Source: Flavobacterium sp. N3904
GTDB lineage: Bacteria > Bacteroidota > Bacteroidia > Flavobacteriales > Flavobacteriaceae
Length of the DNA stretch: 64,000 bases
Assembly (NCBI RefSeq): GCF_025947305.1
Contig: NZ_CP110009.1
Span: forward strand, 3,637,501-3,701,500
Direction: 5' to 3'
The first letter of the stretch is position 1. Each line of letters begins with the position of its first letter. A program made the translations under genes and the position numbers. The notes under the pieces were generated by a model. It was not told where the DNA came from. It did not search any database and saw only the letters and a list, made by a program, of their open reading frames with translations. This document shows, piece by piece, positions 62,209 through 64,000 of the stretch.

Positions 62209-63069
62209 ATGAAATGGATTGGCAGAAGACAAAGCGAAAATGTAGAAGACCGTAGAGGTATGTCCTCAGGCGGAAAAACAATTGTAGGTGGCGGAATAAT
62301 TGGCATTATTATTTTACTTGTAAATGCGTTTGGAGGCGAAAATGCTCAAATGATTACACCGATATTAGAACAATTCAACCAGCAGCAAACTACACAGACC
62401 GAAACTAGGCCTTTGACCGAAGCAGAAAAGGTCGAAGGAGAATTTGTCAAAACACTAATGGCAGATAATGAAGATGTTTGGAAAAAAATATTTGAAGAGA
62501 ATAATTTGACTTTTGAAGCTCCCAAACTGATACTTTTTAGTGGTCAAGTTCAAACGGCTTGTGGTGGAGCCAGCTCAGCTTCAGGACCTTTTTACTGTCC
62601 TGGAGATCGAACCATTTATATGGATATGACATTCTTTGATGAACTTCGGACAAAGTTTGGTGCTGAAGGTGGAGATTTTGCTGTTGCATACGTAATGGCA
62701 CATGAATTTGGTCATCACATTCAAACACTACTTGGAACTTCTGGAAAAGTACGTCAATTACAAGAAAATAAAAGCGAAACTGAGGGTAATAAACTTTCTG
62801 TAGCTCTTGAATTGCAAGCCGATTTTTATGCTGGTCTTTGGACGCATTACAATGAAAACCAAAATGCAATGCTGGAAGAAGGAGATATTGAAGAAGCTTT
62901 AAGTGCTGCAAATGCTGTGGGTGACGATGCCATTCAGAAAAAAATGCAAGGACAGGTAGTTCCTGATTCTTTTACTCACGGCACGTCACAACAAAGAATG
63001 GATTGGTTCAATAGAGGTTTTGAAACCGGTGATATCAAACAAGGAGATACTTTTTCGGAGTTGAATTAA
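62209..63069 (+). CDS. neutral zinc metallopeptidase (YpfJ family)
   Basis: A 286-residue protein with a short N-terminal basic segment, one membrane helix (TIVGGGIIGIIILLVNAFGG), then the metallopeptidase domain: FVKTLMADNEDVWKKIFEENNLTF, QTACGGASSASGPFYCPGDRTIYMD and the zinc motif AHEFGHHIQ with the second region ELQADFYAGLWTHY. This is the YpfJ/KPN_02809 family, likely anchored in the membrane. It follows the hybrid kinase by 14 bases; co-transcription is likely but a functional link is not shown. Confidence 0.9.
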   Translation: MKWIGRRQSENVEDRRGMSSGGKTIVGGGIIGIIILLVNAFGGENAQMITPILEQFNQQQTTQTETRPLTEAEKVEGEFVKTLMADNEDVWKKIFEENNLTFEAPKLILFSGQVQTACGGASSASGPFYCPGDRTIYMDMTFFDELRTKFGAEGGDFAVAYVMAHEFGHHIQTLLGTSGKVRQLQENKSETEGNKLSVALELQADFYAGLWTHYNENQNAMLEEGDIEEALSAANAVGDDAIQKKMQGQVVPDSFTHGTSQQRMDWFNRGFETGDIKQGDTFSELN

Positions 63070-63202
63070 AACCAGATCTAAGTCCCTTTTTTCAAAAAAA
63101 AGTAAAATCCCAGCCGTGATTTGTTACGAATCAAAACAACTTACTATTTGTCTTTAAATAAACAAAGCGACATAATCAAAGGTACATCGAATAAATTAGC
63201 AC

Positions 63203-63210
63203 TACCTTTG
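63203..63210 (+). promoter_or_regulatory. -7 box TACCTTTG
   Basis: Perfect TAnnTTTG, 55 bases before the DEAD-box helicase ATG. No TTG in the -33 range. Confidence 0.45.
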
Positions 63211-63264
63211 CACCAAATTAAAGAAGTACTCTAAATAATGGGGCTTACTTCCTAAACACTATTT

Positions 63265-64000
63265 ATGTCATTCAACTCATTAGGCTTATCTGATGCTTTA
63301 CTAAAAGCCATCAGCAAAAAAGGATATACAACTCCTTCTCCAATACAACAAAAAGCAATTCCGCCGGTCTTAGAAGGCAAAGATGTATTGGCATCTGCGC
63401 AAACAGGAACAGGAAAAACAGCAGGCTTTACATTACCTATTTTACAACTATTATCGCAAGGAAAACACCTAAGTCATAGACCAATTCGTGCCTTAATTTT
63501 GACGCCGACAAGAGAACTAGCGGCACAAATATTAGCCAATATAAAGGAATACAGTGAATTTTTAGATATACGCAGCGCAGTCATTTTTGGTGGCGTAAAC
63601 CAAAACCCACAAGTGGCTCAATTACGTCAAGGTGTTGATATTCTTGTCGCCACTCCAGGCCGATTAATCGATTTGCAAAATCAAGGTTTAATATCACTTT
63701 CAAAAGTAGAAATATTAGTTTTGGACGAAGCCGACCGCATGTTGGACATGGGTTTCTTGCGAGATATTGAACGCGTCATGAAAGTATTGCCTCCAAAAAG
63801 ACAAAACTTGATGTTCTCGGCAACCTTCTCCAAAGACATTAAGAAATTGGCAATGGGCATCTTGCACCATCCAGTTCAGGTTGAAGCCACGCCCGAAAAC
63901 ACAACAGTTGACGCTATTATTCAAAAAGTATACCCTGTTGCCAAAGAGAAAAAAACAGAATTGATCATTAAATTGATAACAGATGGCAATTGGAAACAGA
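63265..64000 (+). CDS. DEAD-box RNA helicase (3' end outside window)
   Basis: Starts at ATG 63265 and is open to the right edge (245 codons seen). Motifs in order: the Q motif with [22 protein letters not shown], motif [19 protein letters not shown] (Ia), TPGRL (Ib), [13 protein letters not shown] (II) and FSATF (III). The RhlE-like features fit a cold-shock or ribosome-assembly RNA helicase. The C-terminal helicase lobe is outside the window, so the full type cannot be fixed. Confidence 0.95.
   Translation, partial: MSFNSLGLSDALLKAISKKGYTTPSPIQQKAIPPVLEGKDVLASAQTGTGKTAGFTLPILQLLSQGKHLSHRPIRALILTPTRELAAQILANIKEYSEFLDIRSAVIFGGVNQNPQVAQLRQGVDILVATPGRLIDLQNQGLISLSKVEILVLDEADRMLDMGFLRDIERVMKVLPPKRQNLMFSATFSKDIKKLAMGILHHPVQVEATPENTTVDAIIQKVYPVAKEKKTELIIKLITDGNWKQ

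Noticed and set aside
1..64000. CRISPR arrays, tRNA or rRNA genes, insertion sequences, integrases, toxin-antitoxin or phage-defence genes
   Set aside because: Looked for direct repeats with spacers, T-loop-like sequences, transposase motifs and known defence domains; none were found.

Overview
The window is a chromosomal segment from a member of the Bacteroidota, most likely a Flavobacterium or close relative. I infer this from the AT-rich sequence, promoters of the Bacteroidota type (TAnnTTTG at -7) instead of E. coli-like boxes, a C-terminal domain typical of type IX secretion cargo, a CarboxypepD_reg/TonB-type outer membrane receptor, and many genes with A-rich leaders instead of strong Shine-Dalgarno sequences. 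There is no rRNA, tRNA, CRISPR array, insertion sequence, prophage or plasmid gene that I can recognise. Both ends cut a gene: a DUF1501 protein on the left and a DEAD-box helicase on the right.

Layout. 1-2.7 kb: DUF1800/DUF1501 pair (minus). 3.1-8.2 kb: an ArnT-like glycosyltransferase, an SGNH-like protein plus MBOAT O-acyltransferase pair, and a GNAT acetyltransferase. 8.2-8.5 kb: the decayed remains of a small secreted protein. 8.5-12.5 kb: gcvT, an S41 protease and a YebC regulator. 12.5-20.2 kb: a LamG protein with a T9SS-like tail, a cysteine synthase-like enzyme, oligopeptidase B, YbaB, a threonine aldolase gene broken by a one-base shift in a G run, and prfB with the classic programmed +1 frameshift. 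20.2-23.6 kb: an ArsR-controlled operon (thioredoxin-like protein, rhodanese, ArsP-like permease, a 45-residue membrane protein, ArsF-like and ArsG-like proteins) with three matching operator boxes. 23.6-39.6 kb: mostly metabolic and envelope genes (phospholipase A1, short glucan phosphorylase, acyl-CoA carboxylase beta, S41 lipoprotein, DoxX proteins, menE, CPBP protease, ArsC-like protein, TonB receptor, AI-2E-family permease, sdaA).

39.7-53.2 kb is a potassium-uptake island, all on the minus strand: a sigma-54 response regulator, a 93-residue protein, three micro-ORFs (one is KdpF), kdpA, kdpB, kdpC, an N-terminal-only KdpD, a HAMP/PAS histidine kinase, a C-terminal-only KdpD kinase, KdpE, then the Kup transporter. 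KdpD is split at the boundary between its Usp domain and its membrane domain, with another kinase gene between the halves. The start codon of the C-terminal half lies in the arm of a perfect 12-bp inverted repeat. 53.4-63.1 kb: panB, an RluA-type pseudouridine synthase, an aldehyde dehydrogenase overlapping a nitroreductase, a membrane protein, a 1346-residue hybrid histidine kinase and a zinc metallopeptidase.

The best candidates for something under-described are the kdp island (split sensor, extra two-component pair, micro-ORFs, start-codon hairpin) and the ArsR regulon with its TTCG-N8-CGAA boxes. Homology-based names come from motifs I could read; no database was searched.
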